Source: Ichthyophonus hoferi
Taxonomy: Eukaryota; Opisthokonta; Ichthyosporea; Ichthyophonida; Ichthyophonidae
Assembly: GCA_002751075.1 (NCBI GenBank)
Contig: NAOQ01000116.1
Location: 14,710-78,709, forward strand
Reading direction: 5' to 3'
DNA length: 64,000 nt
This document shows, in pieces, positions 39,601 through 50,123 of this stretch (position 1 is its first letter; the number at the start of each line of letters is the position of its first letter). The notes under the pieces are model-generated. The model made no database searches. It worked only from the letters and a program-made list of their open reading frames with translations, and was not told where the DNA came from. The position numbers and the translations under genes were made by a program.

Positions 39601-39801
39601 GCTCCCCTAGAGCAGCCTCCCCCCACGAGGACCTATCAACAACGAGTAGGAGGAGGGGGACATGTCCCTGAAGGTATAAGGATGGGGGAGAGGGAGAGGG
39701 AGGGTCCCCCTTATTACGACCAGGCTCCTATTGGCTATAACATGAACAACAATGATATGGGCGAGGAGGAGGAATCATGTGATGATGATGCTACCGATTA
39801 A
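24638..39801 (+). CDS. NCoR/SMRT-type nuclear corepressor with DAD and three SANT domains
   Basis: Twenty exons: 24638-25040, 25383-25603, 25968-26057, 26322-26639, 27140-27204, 27446-27679, 28809-28979, 29258-29417, 29836-29928, 30384-30479, 31002-31130, 31395-31454, 31941-33386, 34302-34418, 34909-35118, 35794-36018, 36559-36706, 36909-37036, 37563-37981, 38604-39801. All phases agree (1976 aa). Exons 2-3 encode a coiled coil (LGRIEETDNKMGTINKRLER); exon 4 VWRENHRIAAMV and exons 4-6 (YRENI, EAWRDQLN, ARAYFEKEFPD) match the NCoR N-terminal region (IYDENRKKAEEAH, EAWEKK, REYYEKQFPE). Residues about 450-555 are the deacetylase-activation domain and SANT1 (VIPGMILDRQ, YIDTNGLLTD, YLQHPKNFTRIAVHLPGKT, YKALVQQN). 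SANT2 is about 602-655, and a further SANT is at about 1221-1270. Poly-Gln (about 880-905) and a Pro-rich C-terminus follow. In animals the DAD-SANT binds and activates HDAC3 (fungi: Snt1). No nuclear-receptor CoRNR box was recognised. Confidence 0.92.
26058..26250. repeat. (TTA)n trinucleotide array in NCoR intron 3
   Basis: ATTATT/TTATTA units with scattered C and G substitutions fill most of the 264-base intron at 26058-26321. Confidence 0.85.
26660..26850. repeat. GTGTATAGTGTAG-type degenerate array in NCoR intron 4
   Basis: Variants of GTATAGTGTA and GTGTAGGATGTA repeat through the first part of the intron at 26640-27139. Confidence 0.7.
27710..27910. repeat. ATGATAGTAT-type degenerate array in NCoR intron 6
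   Basis: Ten-base units of ATAGTATGAT, ATAGTATAAT and similar repeat at the start of the intron at 27680-28808. The end of the same intron (28720-28800) is rich in CATA repeats. Confidence 0.7.
29030..29257. repeat. TTA, CATA and (TA)n microsatellites in NCoR intron 7
   Basis: Three simple repeats succeed one another: TTA-type at 29030-29080, CATACA-type at 29100-29230, and TA at 29234-29256, ending right at the acceptor. The acceptor AG interrupts the TA run. Confidence 0.75.
30145..30365. repeat. CATACTATCCTA-type array in NCoR intron 9
   Basis: Units of 11-12 bases (CATACTATCCTA, CATGCTATCCTA) repeat about fifteen times within the intron at 29929-30383. Confidence 0.8.
30740..30990. repeat. 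ACCTATATACCTACC-type array in NCoR intron 10
   Basis: Blocks of ATATACTAACCTATATACC and CATACATACA alternate through the second half of the intron at 30480-31001. Confidence 0.75.
36019..36410. repeat. 9-bp tandem array (TATAGGTTA / TATAGGGTG) in NCoR intron 16
   Basis: About forty units of 8-9 bases, GGTTATATA, GGGTGTATA and GGTATATA, begin directly at the splice donor; a CATACTATCATA-type array follows to about 36530. The units resemble the reverse complement of the 9-base array at 22528-22755 (GGTATTATA). If the intron were retained, the reading frame would run on for about 38 codons before a stop. Confidence 0.85.
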
Positions 39802-42431
39802 CGTCTTTAGTGAACCAATGGGCAAGGATCTTTAAAACTTTGAATTTTTAGATTGCCATACTTATTCATTGTATGGCTCTTCATTCGTATCTAGAATATA
39901 AGTATTACATTGGTTTTTATTTAATTACCACACCCTGTCATTTAGTTATTATTAATGCAAGGTTTCATTCTGTCCCTTGGTTTAGATTTAAAAAAATTAT
40001 AAATTTTAAAGCTGTACATGATTGGGCAAGAAAGGGAAGGGTAAAACTAGAAGGGTAGTGTCATAACATAGCCCATCCCAGTGGTCAAGGATCCGTTAAT
40101 AGTTAGTCTACGTATGTTCTGTTCTATTTTTCTGTATAGGTACAATCAATAATGAACATGATTTTAAGTAAGGGAATGATAAGGAAGAATACAATACATA
40201 CATATATATGTGTGTGTGCCTAATTAGCAAAATAAATAAGCTTCGATATGATATGCTCAGCTGGTTTGCACTCCTTCGGGTGTACGTATAATAGTGGGCT
40301 GTCAAATATATTTCATTGCCTTAGTAGAGTGATTCTGGTAACCAGATTCAAGACAGTTTTTTTAAAAAACAATATGAATTATAAAATAAACGTGTATATA
40401 TATATATATATACATATGTAACCGTATTTTATTGTACTTTCATGTTTTTTTTCTTGTAGCAACTTGACAGTTCTGTATCCATCTATTTGCTGCAGTAATG
40501 TAAATACATTGTTATAAGATTATTCGTTTTACATTAAACACAATTAAAATATATTATTTTAGTGGCGAGTTTTTCCAGTGCGATAATCTACTGTTGTGGT
40601 ATAGTATAAGTAATTCATTAGTGCAGTCGTTTTTAAAATCACTATTCACCCAATAATTGCACAATTTGACCGATTTAGAACCAATTGGATAACAGAATGG
40701 GTATCATCTAAACTTACCATCAGTCTTATTGGACCCCAGTCACGATTAACAATTATATATATATAGTATAATGCTTATAATCTATTACACAGACTGGCCT
40801 AACGTTACTCAAACATAATATTATTGAATCCTTGTTCTATATTTTATTTAGTGCGGTAAATAACACTATTATGTATTATTATTTATCATAAACTCTGTCA
40901 GTTCCATTGACTTGTTCACAGTTGTCGGGATCTCCAATTGCATAACTGTTAGCGGTTAATATTGCCTGACAAGTGTTAGTAATAATCACTTGATCAGGTC
41001 TGTCTTTTAAGGCACATTTGCTGTGATAGAAGTTATATTGAAAGCCCATATACCAACTCTTTAGGTAACTGGCTGTAGTAATTATATTTCTGTTCTAATT
41101 CAGAAGGGATAGATGATTTAATGCGCTTGGATGCGAATATGGAAATTGCCGAATGAAATTGATCACTAATTAGTGATATATTGTGATTTAAAAAATAACA
41201 ATCGTCACTATTTAGTGTTAGTAAGCAATTCTCTGAGCTCTGAACGAGCGAGCAATCTGGACACAACAGACTAGTGACCCCTTCACAGCAGAACTATCTA
41301 CAGTAACATCATCCACACATGATGATTTCACTACCATTATGATGCTGATAACATTATCTCCACAAGATAATGACAGTATCCTGATCTCCTCTACAATTGC
41401 TGGTACTACTGATGACTCAGAAGATTGTGTGTTTCAGAGAGTCCGTTCCAATGTCCCTCTTCTCGCTCTAACACCTACTTGCCTTGTACTTCATGGTTTT
41501 TTATGCCAGTTCTTAAATTTTTCCCTCCTTATGATAGAGAGTGTATGGAATGATTCATTGAGCCAGATGTTGGTGCCACTACCCATACTCATTATCACTA
41601 CACACCACCTACGACACAAAGTGGCCACAAATATAGGCAACATAACCCATCTTACCATGGCCAGTCCAGCTGGTGCCATGTCTGCTACCACTTCCATATC
41701 TGACACACCAGAGATCATGGATCCAAAAAACACAAGGATGCCATGCAAACTTGTGACAAGATGGCCTGGATCCTGCACTTCAATCTAGAAAAGTATAGTT
41801 TAAAAGCACCTTCAATAAAGTTTTTAAGTAAAATGTTGTAGTAATATATTTATTATATGTACTACTCCATTATAATAACATTATCAATAAAGTTTAGGCA
41901 AATTCACATCATAAACGGGTTTTTACTATGATTCTAATCTTACAGCTAATGAACCTTTGTCTTTCATCGAGTAGTGTAGTGTTAATGGTACAATTCCTTA
42001 ATAGGATTAATGATTAATGAAAATAGCAACATATATACTTTAGTGCATAAAAAGAGGTTTGTTTATTTTATAATTGAAAGTATGGTAATTCTTACTTTTT
42101 AATGGCTTTGAGGAATATGCTCTCTTGAAGCAAATTGTGTCATTGCTTTTTTTGTGAAGGAACTTTTTCTGTGACAAATATTTACTTAACTAACTGTTTA
42201 ACTTATAGTCCAAAATCTGACACGCATAAACTTATCACCAAGTAAAACATTAACTACTTAACTAAATTAATACACCATAATTATAAGCAAAAAAATTCAT
42301 GATTCATATCCAGTCTGGAACATGTTTAATATTTTTCATTAAAATTGTAATCTTTGTTCAAGATAATGTGCATGAAATACACAATGATTATTGTCCCACA
42401 TTACCCACATGAATCAAGATTGTGGTCATGT

Positions 42432-42522
42432 TAAAGCAAGAATATTTAACTAATCTAGGTATTTCTTTATAGCTATAATCATTTGATATTATTAATAGCA
42501 ATTATTATTACATATGTAGTCT
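42432..42522 (+). repeat. Dispersed repeat family B, copy 2
   Basis: Aligns with 19750-19840 in the same orientation at roughly three-quarters identity. No ends or target duplications are seen. Confidence 0.5.
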
Positions 42523-42677
42523 CGAAAAATAGTTAGTGCTATCTGTTGGTGTTAAATGGCAATCCAAGATGATCGATTAAAATTGAACTAATAGAAAACA
42601 ATGGTCCCGTGACTACATAATAAGCCATTTTAGATCATACATTTCCAGATAACTCGTTTCTTAGTGCATCCTGTCAA

Positions 42678-42700
42678 AAACAAGTCCGCAGGACTTGTTT
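42678..42700. repeat. Perfect 10-bp hairpin with 3-base loop
   Basis: AAACAAGTCC and GGACTTGTTT pair perfectly around GCA. It abuts family A copy 3. A partial match, ACAAGTCCTGC, also occurs at 7673-7683 beside another hairpin. Confidence 0.65.
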
Positions 42701-42828
42701 AATGATAAAAATATATCTTAGCATATCTGTACTCCGTGTATGCAAAGGGACACGCTAAAACGCTACTTAATTCGGTCTTCTAGCTTTTTATAAACGAATA
42801 TAGGTCAAAGGAACGCTCCTGTCTCTAC
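42700..42828 (-). repeat. Dispersed repeat family A, copy 3
   Basis: Reverse orientation relative to copies 1 and 2. The core is at 42721-42743. Beyond it on the minus strand lie the blocks shared with copy 2 (GAGACA, CGTTCCT, ACCTAT, TTCGTTTA) and with copy 1 (GAATTAAG, then GCGTG before the core). A perfect hairpin sits next to it at 42678-42700. Confidence 0.6.
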
Positions 42829-43635
42829 CTATTACTCCCAACAGGTTATAATACTAATCGGGATCAACCAATAGAAACGATGCCTTGCAATAAACGTATC
42901 TATCAATCTGTACACAGACTAAAATAAACAATATGACAATTTTAGCAGTAAATTATCCATGTACATTAATACTATATTGACTTATTTAACATGCTTACCC
43001 TGAAAAGGATGTTAAGACTTCTAAAAATATATATTGTAGCCTAGTCTATTGGCGATTTACCAAACTGATAATGAAAAATTAAATCCTCTAGCTAATAGCT
43101 AATCGACTGTATACACACATATATAAGCATAAAAATTTAATAACCTATTTCTGTTCTCAGTTCCCGCATATCTCTTTGTTTCAAAAGCATACATAAATGG
43201 TCATATATACCCATTTTTCATTCTATTGACATTTACCAGATCTTCCTTTTGATGCATACCAAGCACCGCCTCTAATTAGGAAAACCCTTGCATGTGCAGT
43301 CTTACTAAAATAAATAAAAGCGCACGTGACATAGTCTTTAGAAATATGTTAATATATGGTACTACAAATAAGTCTATGTGCAATCCTGATTTAGTATAAG
43401 AAATAAAAGTGTAGGGTAAAGTGTAAATGAATGACTATCTGGATTTACCAATATCAGATCCTTGCCATCGTATGCACTCTGGTTCCAATAGCTTGAACCT
43501 AATTTCATGCACGTTACTACAATTCATGTTGCCTGATTTATCAATCAATATTCACTTGAAAACATATGATTGGCTGAAAATATTTTAGCATAATATAAAA
43601 CTTTAATTCATTTCTGTTTGTGTCCCATTAGATTA

Positions 43636-43845
43636 TACTATATTATATATTATATTATATTATATTATGTTATATTATGTTTTTTTTTATTACTATATTA
43701 TATTATATTATATTATATTATATTATATTATATTATATTATATTATATTATATTATATTATATTAGATTTCATTTTATTTGATTTTATTTTATTTTATTT
43801 TATTTTATTTTATTTTATTTTATTATTTTATGTTATATTATATTT
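43636..43845. repeat. Compound microsatellite (TATTA)n-(TTTTA)n
   Basis: About 20 units of TATTA (43636-43765) change abruptly to about 12 units of TTTTA (43775-43830). This is one of the few arrays outside an intron. Confidence 0.9.
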
Positions 43846-46640
43846 TTACTAATCCCATCCTGATTGGTCACATGTCTATAACTAAAGTCTGAGCAGATTT
43901 AAGTATTATAAAAGAATAATATTTAAGTCCATCACCCTAAGAAAACAGACGTATATTTTAATAAGCTCGCTATAAATATAAACATACATTTAATTTTTAA
44001 GTTAAATTCTTTCTGACTTTTTCTGTTATAAATTCCAAGGCTGGAGCAGTAAAACTGTTCCTATTTTTAGATAGAGCATTTCAATCCAATATTAGGAAAC
44101 AGCAAAAACAACTATTAGCCATTATCATAAATATATATTAAACTATTTCAGCATAGTAATTTTTAATGCTTCTATTTTAAATGTAATTTTACTAAAAAAT
44201 AACGATGAGAATTAAAATTTCGTTGATTTTTTAAATACTAGAAAATCCCAAGTAGGCTAAAGTTAGCAAATAGATACATACATTGCAGGGAAAAGGGTGA
44301 GCCTCTACAGAATAGTCGATTTTAGATGAAATGGCATTATATTTTAGAAAGTGTTATCTACTCTGTGTTGACATTAAAAGAATAAGATCACTATATAAAG
44401 AACTTAGCGAGCTACTGGTTATTATTGTCTTACTGTATATGAAGTACTAGTCGCTTGTTTGGCTTGAGCGCATTCAACAGCGCTTTATACATGGCTTTCC
44501 AAATACTTGGGGATCTTTAGTAAAATGGAAAGAATTTTGTTTTTACTAATTCAGTTCAGGTCTAAAATATCAAAATGGAAGATTACATGATAATTGGTAG
44601 GCTTAATAAGCCAATAGATACGTGGGCACGTGATATTATTTTCATAATTGCTTCACATAACATGTCGCATAGCTAGCAGTAGTCTATATGCATAAGAACA
44701 TATGGCTTATGTTGCAAGGTAAAGCCAATAATACTACTACATTTTAATTATAATTATAATTGAAGAATCAGTCATTGTCTTTAAAGAAACCATTTAAAAA
44801 TGCTCGGGTTAGAATATGTAAATAAATCTGTGAATATTAACATTCACGACTAATGATCTTAAGCCGGGCCTGCGAATAAACGTTAAGAGATTTTTGCCAT
44901 TTTCGTGCCCACCTATAAGAAAACCTTAGAAATTATTTAAAAAATAAAATATAAACCCGTAGAGATTTTAACTCTATTTACCAAGTTTAATTATAGCATT
45001 CTATCATCAAATTCTCTATTTTCATATTCAAAACCTTGAAACCTTCTGTTTCAAAGCATCATATAATTTGACGTTAATTTTTTATACTTGTTATATAATG
45101 ACTATTATAACCATAATAACATATCATTATAGATAAACAGTTGCAATTTAGTATATGAATGATTATTTACAATCATGGCCTAAGATAATAGCAAAAAAAA
45201 ATGGGGTCCAGATAATGCCCATTTTCCTTTCTTTAAAATTTACAATAATAAATCCACACCAAAGGCCTACGTAGGCTATTTAAATGCACTATACCACCGA
45301 GTATTGATATATTTTTAATAATAAGAAATATCATGTGCATATAATTCCAGATCTCGGGGGGTGCGACAATCTCAATAAGGGCAAGTTCCCGAGTTTTATG
45401 CTGACTAATCAAACAGGAGAGCTGTTGTATCATATTCCTGGTCTATTTGTAACTACAAATGTAAAGAGCAGATCACACAATATCAATCTCTATTATCATT
45501 GGATATAAGATATTATTGTATAATCGGTATTTTATTTTATTTTATCCAATGATCTCATTTCCTGTCTAGGTACCCATCACACATTCCAAGTGAAGTATTT
45601 CAATTGTTTATTTTCAAGACTTGCTTTAATGTTTAAATAATCATAAAAATTCTTAATATTTTGTTAGCACAATAAGATAATTTTGTCAAAATATCATAGA
45701 AATTTCAATTAATAAAAATTCAAAGTTAAATAAATTTATAATATAAATAAAGTTATATTTAGATGACTCAAACAACTCGTCTGCGATTATGTAATCGTTA
45801 CAAATATATCCTAATCGTCTTATGAGGTATTTTAAAAAAGATCGAATCCGTGGATGCGGCGCTAATGCCAAGTTTCAACATGTATAAACAAACAGAATTT
45901 TAAATTAATAAGAGAATTTGATTGTAAAGTAATTTCATTTTTTTTGTATTTGAACACATTCCGTTTAAAACATTTGATGTCTCCTACATGATTCTCATAC
46001 TATCATGCGTGCTAGATAATCAATTTGTGTTATCACGTTTGTTATCTACCATTAAAGGTATAAATTTTATGTGTTTATAAATCTAATAGGCATAATTATG
46101 TTGCAGAAAATTATTTTTTATTTTTTATTTATATATATATATATATATTTATATATGTATGAAAATATATATATATAATTATCTAAATAGTGCTCTTCTT
46201 TTAATTTGACCCTGGTAAGTACCATCTTGCCCCCTCTCTTTCTAAGCAATGGCTAATTAATAATAAGTAACCAATAACAAGATGCTTTATCTGGCTGATA
46301 ACACTTGCGTGTATGGCCTTTGCTATTACAGTTCACACACTCTTTTATAATTATAAAATAAATTTGCTTTTTTTAATAAAAAAAACATTTTGAAAACAAA
46401 ACCACAAATAAGTTATAACATAAACTGATATTTTTTAAAATAATAATTACTAAGATCTTTAGAAAAACATAAACCGATGAAGATCACCTAAATTTAAACT
46501 TATTTACAGTTATTTACCCCACGTCCACCCTATATTATCTATTGGGGAAGGGTCACGGAATGATACATGTGAACGGGGTTACACTACACATTGCTAAAAT
46601 TCCCCATTGTGTTGAGATGACAAATAGATAATGATGAAAG

Positions 46641-46671
<31 letters not shown>

Positions 46672-47096
46672 AGAATTATGTATCATATCTCTTACATTGT
46701 ATATAGATATATTTAGATGTATGATATCGCCTGTTTGTTTTTAGGCCTGATTGACTTACATTTTAGTATAGATGATAATATTTAATGATATTAAAATTTG
46801 GCTCTTAATGCTATTATGCTATGCTCTGCACTACCGTGCAAATAAATTTACAACTCAGTATCATTGAAACCTGTTTCTGTGTTTGTCGCCGCTAAATTTA
46901 TTTCGTATAATTCTTGTTTATGTATTATTATCATTAATTTTTGATATTTTGTCTTTAAGTTTAATTTTAAGTAGTGTTTTCACATTATTTATATAATATA
47001 TATATTCCGAATAATAAGAGTAAAAGTATAATATCTATTCATATAACTCCTTTATTTGCTTTATTTGTGCCTTCTAATATAGGGTGTTAATTTACC

Positions 47097-50000
47097 ATGT
47101 TGGAGGCAGTAACTGTAACTCCGGTCGAACACTGGCCTTTGAAAATGGTAGATGATAGATCTAATGCGGTCTATTCTAAAAATTATGACTACAACGACAG
47201 ATATGGACGAAGGTATGTACACTAGTATATATGAAAACATGTATACATCTGGCTCTGCAAACAAACCCACATAGCATATATATAATGCATAAATGCATAT
47301 ATGCGTATGCAGACAATATATAAACATGACGATTTAAACCCATGTTTTATAGGTATATGCAAGAACATACTCATAAAAAGATACACGATAAAACTCTTTT
47401 TTAGAAGTGAGATGCTTTTGTTTATTATTCCCCGCATCTTTTGCCTATCTATCTGTCTATTTATCTATTTATCTATTTATTATTTCCCGCTATAAACATA
47501 AAATACTTAACTGTCGGTAATATTTCGCTTTAAGTGATTGGTGTATAGTATCGTACTACTGCCATTATATAACGTGTATTATAATTTATTAGCCTTGACT
47601 CGAGACATAATAATAAAAATAATAATTATTATTATTGTGTTAATCTATTCCAACACATAACATCTGCACTACTGCAATCCTTGGTATAGTAGTTTATATT
47701 TGTATTCAAAGCAGTTTTTATTAATTGTTAAGTAAGATATGCCCACAACTCTGCTACTAAACACTATGCCATACTTACTCTATTTTATCCTGTACCATAT
47801 AACCCACTCTCAGTTGAATATACTACCATGAAATATAATCTACCATAATAACATATTATATAGTCTACTATGAATATAGTCTACTATCACGATAACACAC
47901 TAACATCATGTTATGTACATAGAGGTAAACCAGGGGAGGGGTCCATCCATATGGAGATAGATATGCCTGATGATAATAGAGGTAATGGTTGGCTGAGCCC
48001 TGGGGGAGATGATGAGGACAAAGGCGATACGTCAAGAAGGAGGCATAGAAGGACATATAAAGAGTTGAAGAGAAATATTAGGTGTTCCTTCCCTAACTGT
48101 GATCGTGTGTATGCTAGTGACAGTTCATTACAGGTAAGAGAAAGAGAGGGAGGTGGGCGGGTAGGTAGAGAAGGGACATGGGTATTTTTTGCTATGTTCT
48201 ACTTTGTTATATTATATTATATTATGTTTTATCTGCCTTCACTCACTCTTCTCCTTCCTCCCTTCCCCTCCTTCTCCATTCTAGACTCATATGCGCTTAA
48301 AGCACAATAACAACAAACGAACACCTGTACCAGCCTATATGGCAGGGAGTCAAAGTTAGTATATCATATATGTCATTTATTAATCCCTATCTTCATATTT
48401 TTATTATTATTACTCTCTCTCCCGCTGTACCATTGTTCATGCCATTGTATGTCCACTCTCTCATGTTTATTCTCGTCTTTCTTTCCTCTGTCATGTTGCT
48501 TTATTCAATCTAATATCCATATTTAAATTTTAAGATTTGCAATTAAGATATCAACGGATATCAAAGCCATCTGGAAAGACGTGGCTAACAACAAATCACA
48601 CGCAGACAAGGAGACGGCCCCCAATGGCCAAACATCTACGCGCACACCAGTGAATAATTCGTCTAATAGTTCGTCTGCCCCTCAAGAATATTGGCCATAT
48701 AATGTAAGCCGTTACAGTATAGGATAGTAAACATAGATGATGTTATATAATGTAATATGGATTTTTTTTCCTTCTGCCCGGTTTATATTATCTAGGCTAT
48801 ATACCTGTATTTTTATTATTATTCGTAGTGAAATTCAATTTAAACATATGCAGCACATTACAATATACTGTATTTAAAGCTAGTTAAGATAATCTTATAC
48901 TATTTTTACTGCAAAAATAGCAATAAATAAATGAAAAATGATTGTTATGATATGTTGTTACACATCGTGGATACAAATCATATATTAAATATAAGTTTAA
49001 TATACGCCATTTATAGCTTGATTATCACGGTTATCACATACCGAGTGAAGCTAACATTATCCTCTTAATTATATAATTATTGATCATTAGCACCAACTAC
49101 TACTAATAATAGAGTAGCATTCTAATTATGATTCTCCTTCCTATACAGCGACCTTCCACTTCGCAGTATCAAAGCAAAAACTATTCCCAACGGTCAGCAC
49201 ACAATGGCTATCCAGTACCATACTCGTATAGTGGCCCGCCGGAGCCCACCCAGTATGAACGTACATATACATACCCTGCTTACACCCCCACCCCTACCTC
49301 CCCTGCTCCCTATAAATCTCAAGATCCTACAACGTATGAAAGGAGTTACACCTATCCACCTTCCTCCCCTCCCTCTTATACCTCTCAATACCCCAATCAA
49401 AGCTACACCATGCCCCCACCACCATCCAATAATAACGCCCATTCAGATAGCATGCAGCATATTCCTCCTCATCCTCTGTCTGCCACTCCCTCAGCCCTTC
49501 CTGGCCAACGACGTCATTTCTCTGTACCCATGCACGGCGCTCCACCAATGACCGAGGGGCCTGCCCCTGGTTACCACAGGGCAAGGGCTAACTCTCATCA
49601 CATTGTTCAGAAGGAAGATAGAGATTATTGGTCACCCCCTCCTGCCTCCTACCCTCAATTTCAATACAAAGACCCTAGTGAGGGAGTGAGGTATAGTGAA
49701 CCCCCTCCCCCTCCTACAGAGAGAGTAACCATGGTGATGCCCGGGATTAGTGCTCACCCACCACGCAGCACTCCTTACCGTTATGAAAAGGAGCCAGAAC
49801 GGAATGTACATACACAGAGTAGTCCCCCATACAACTCATCACACATGAATCCACCCCCTGGCCCTCACCCTGGGGCTCCCTACAATTACCAGCAGTCCGT
49901 GGAGTATCCAGAGGAATACAGCCATCCTGTTGTAGAGTATGCAGAGGAGAGGGTACAGTATGGTCCTCCACCCAGTGGGTATATGAGGGAGAGACAAAAA

Positions 50001-50123
50001 TATTGCGAAAATGGTAGTGGGAGTGGTAATGATAACTTCTCTGATAATAGAGTGTATCGCACTGAAAGGGTTATGTATAATGAGGGTCGCCACGGCGACT
50101 ACCCCTTGCCGGTGGGCAGATGA
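47097..50123 (+). CDS. Single C2H2 zinc-finger protein with Pro/Tyr-rich C-terminus
   Basis: Five exons: 47097-47212, 47923-48133, 48285-48354, 48567-48703, 49149-50123, joining in phase to 502 aa. One finger at residues 93-116 (CSFPNCDRVYASDSSLQTHM, then RLKH) has spacing C-x4-C-x12-H-x4-H; the finger spans the junction of exons 2 and 3. Just before it is a basic stretch (TSRRRHRRTYKELKRNIR) that could aid DNA binding or nuclear import. Residues about 180-502 are low complexity, rich in Pro, Tyr, Ser and Gln, with repeated YTYP/PPPP motifs. The exon 4 acceptor at 48566 was chosen because it alone keeps the frame open; a nearer one at 48530 leads to an early stop. A nuclear DNA- or RNA-binding regulator is inferred; no close family is recognised. 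An upstream exon cannot be excluded. Confidence 0.75.

Larger units (their letters stand above)
39802..47096. other. Long AT-rich intergenic region
   Basis: No recognised gene over 7.3 kb. It holds a microsatellite at 43636-43845, family A copy 3, family B copy 2, and one locally GC-richer segment at 41279-41788 that is open on the plus strand and partly on the minus strand. Several minus-strand frames of 60-77 codons (41033-41266, 45233-45433, 45686-45871) have protein-like stretches but no ATG in the expected place or no family resemblance. Confidence 0.5.

Noticed and set aside
45233-45871. Two minus-strand frames of 61-66 codons
   Set aside because: They are short and AT-rich, without neighbours, splice sites or family features; expected by chance in 7 kb of intergenic DNA.
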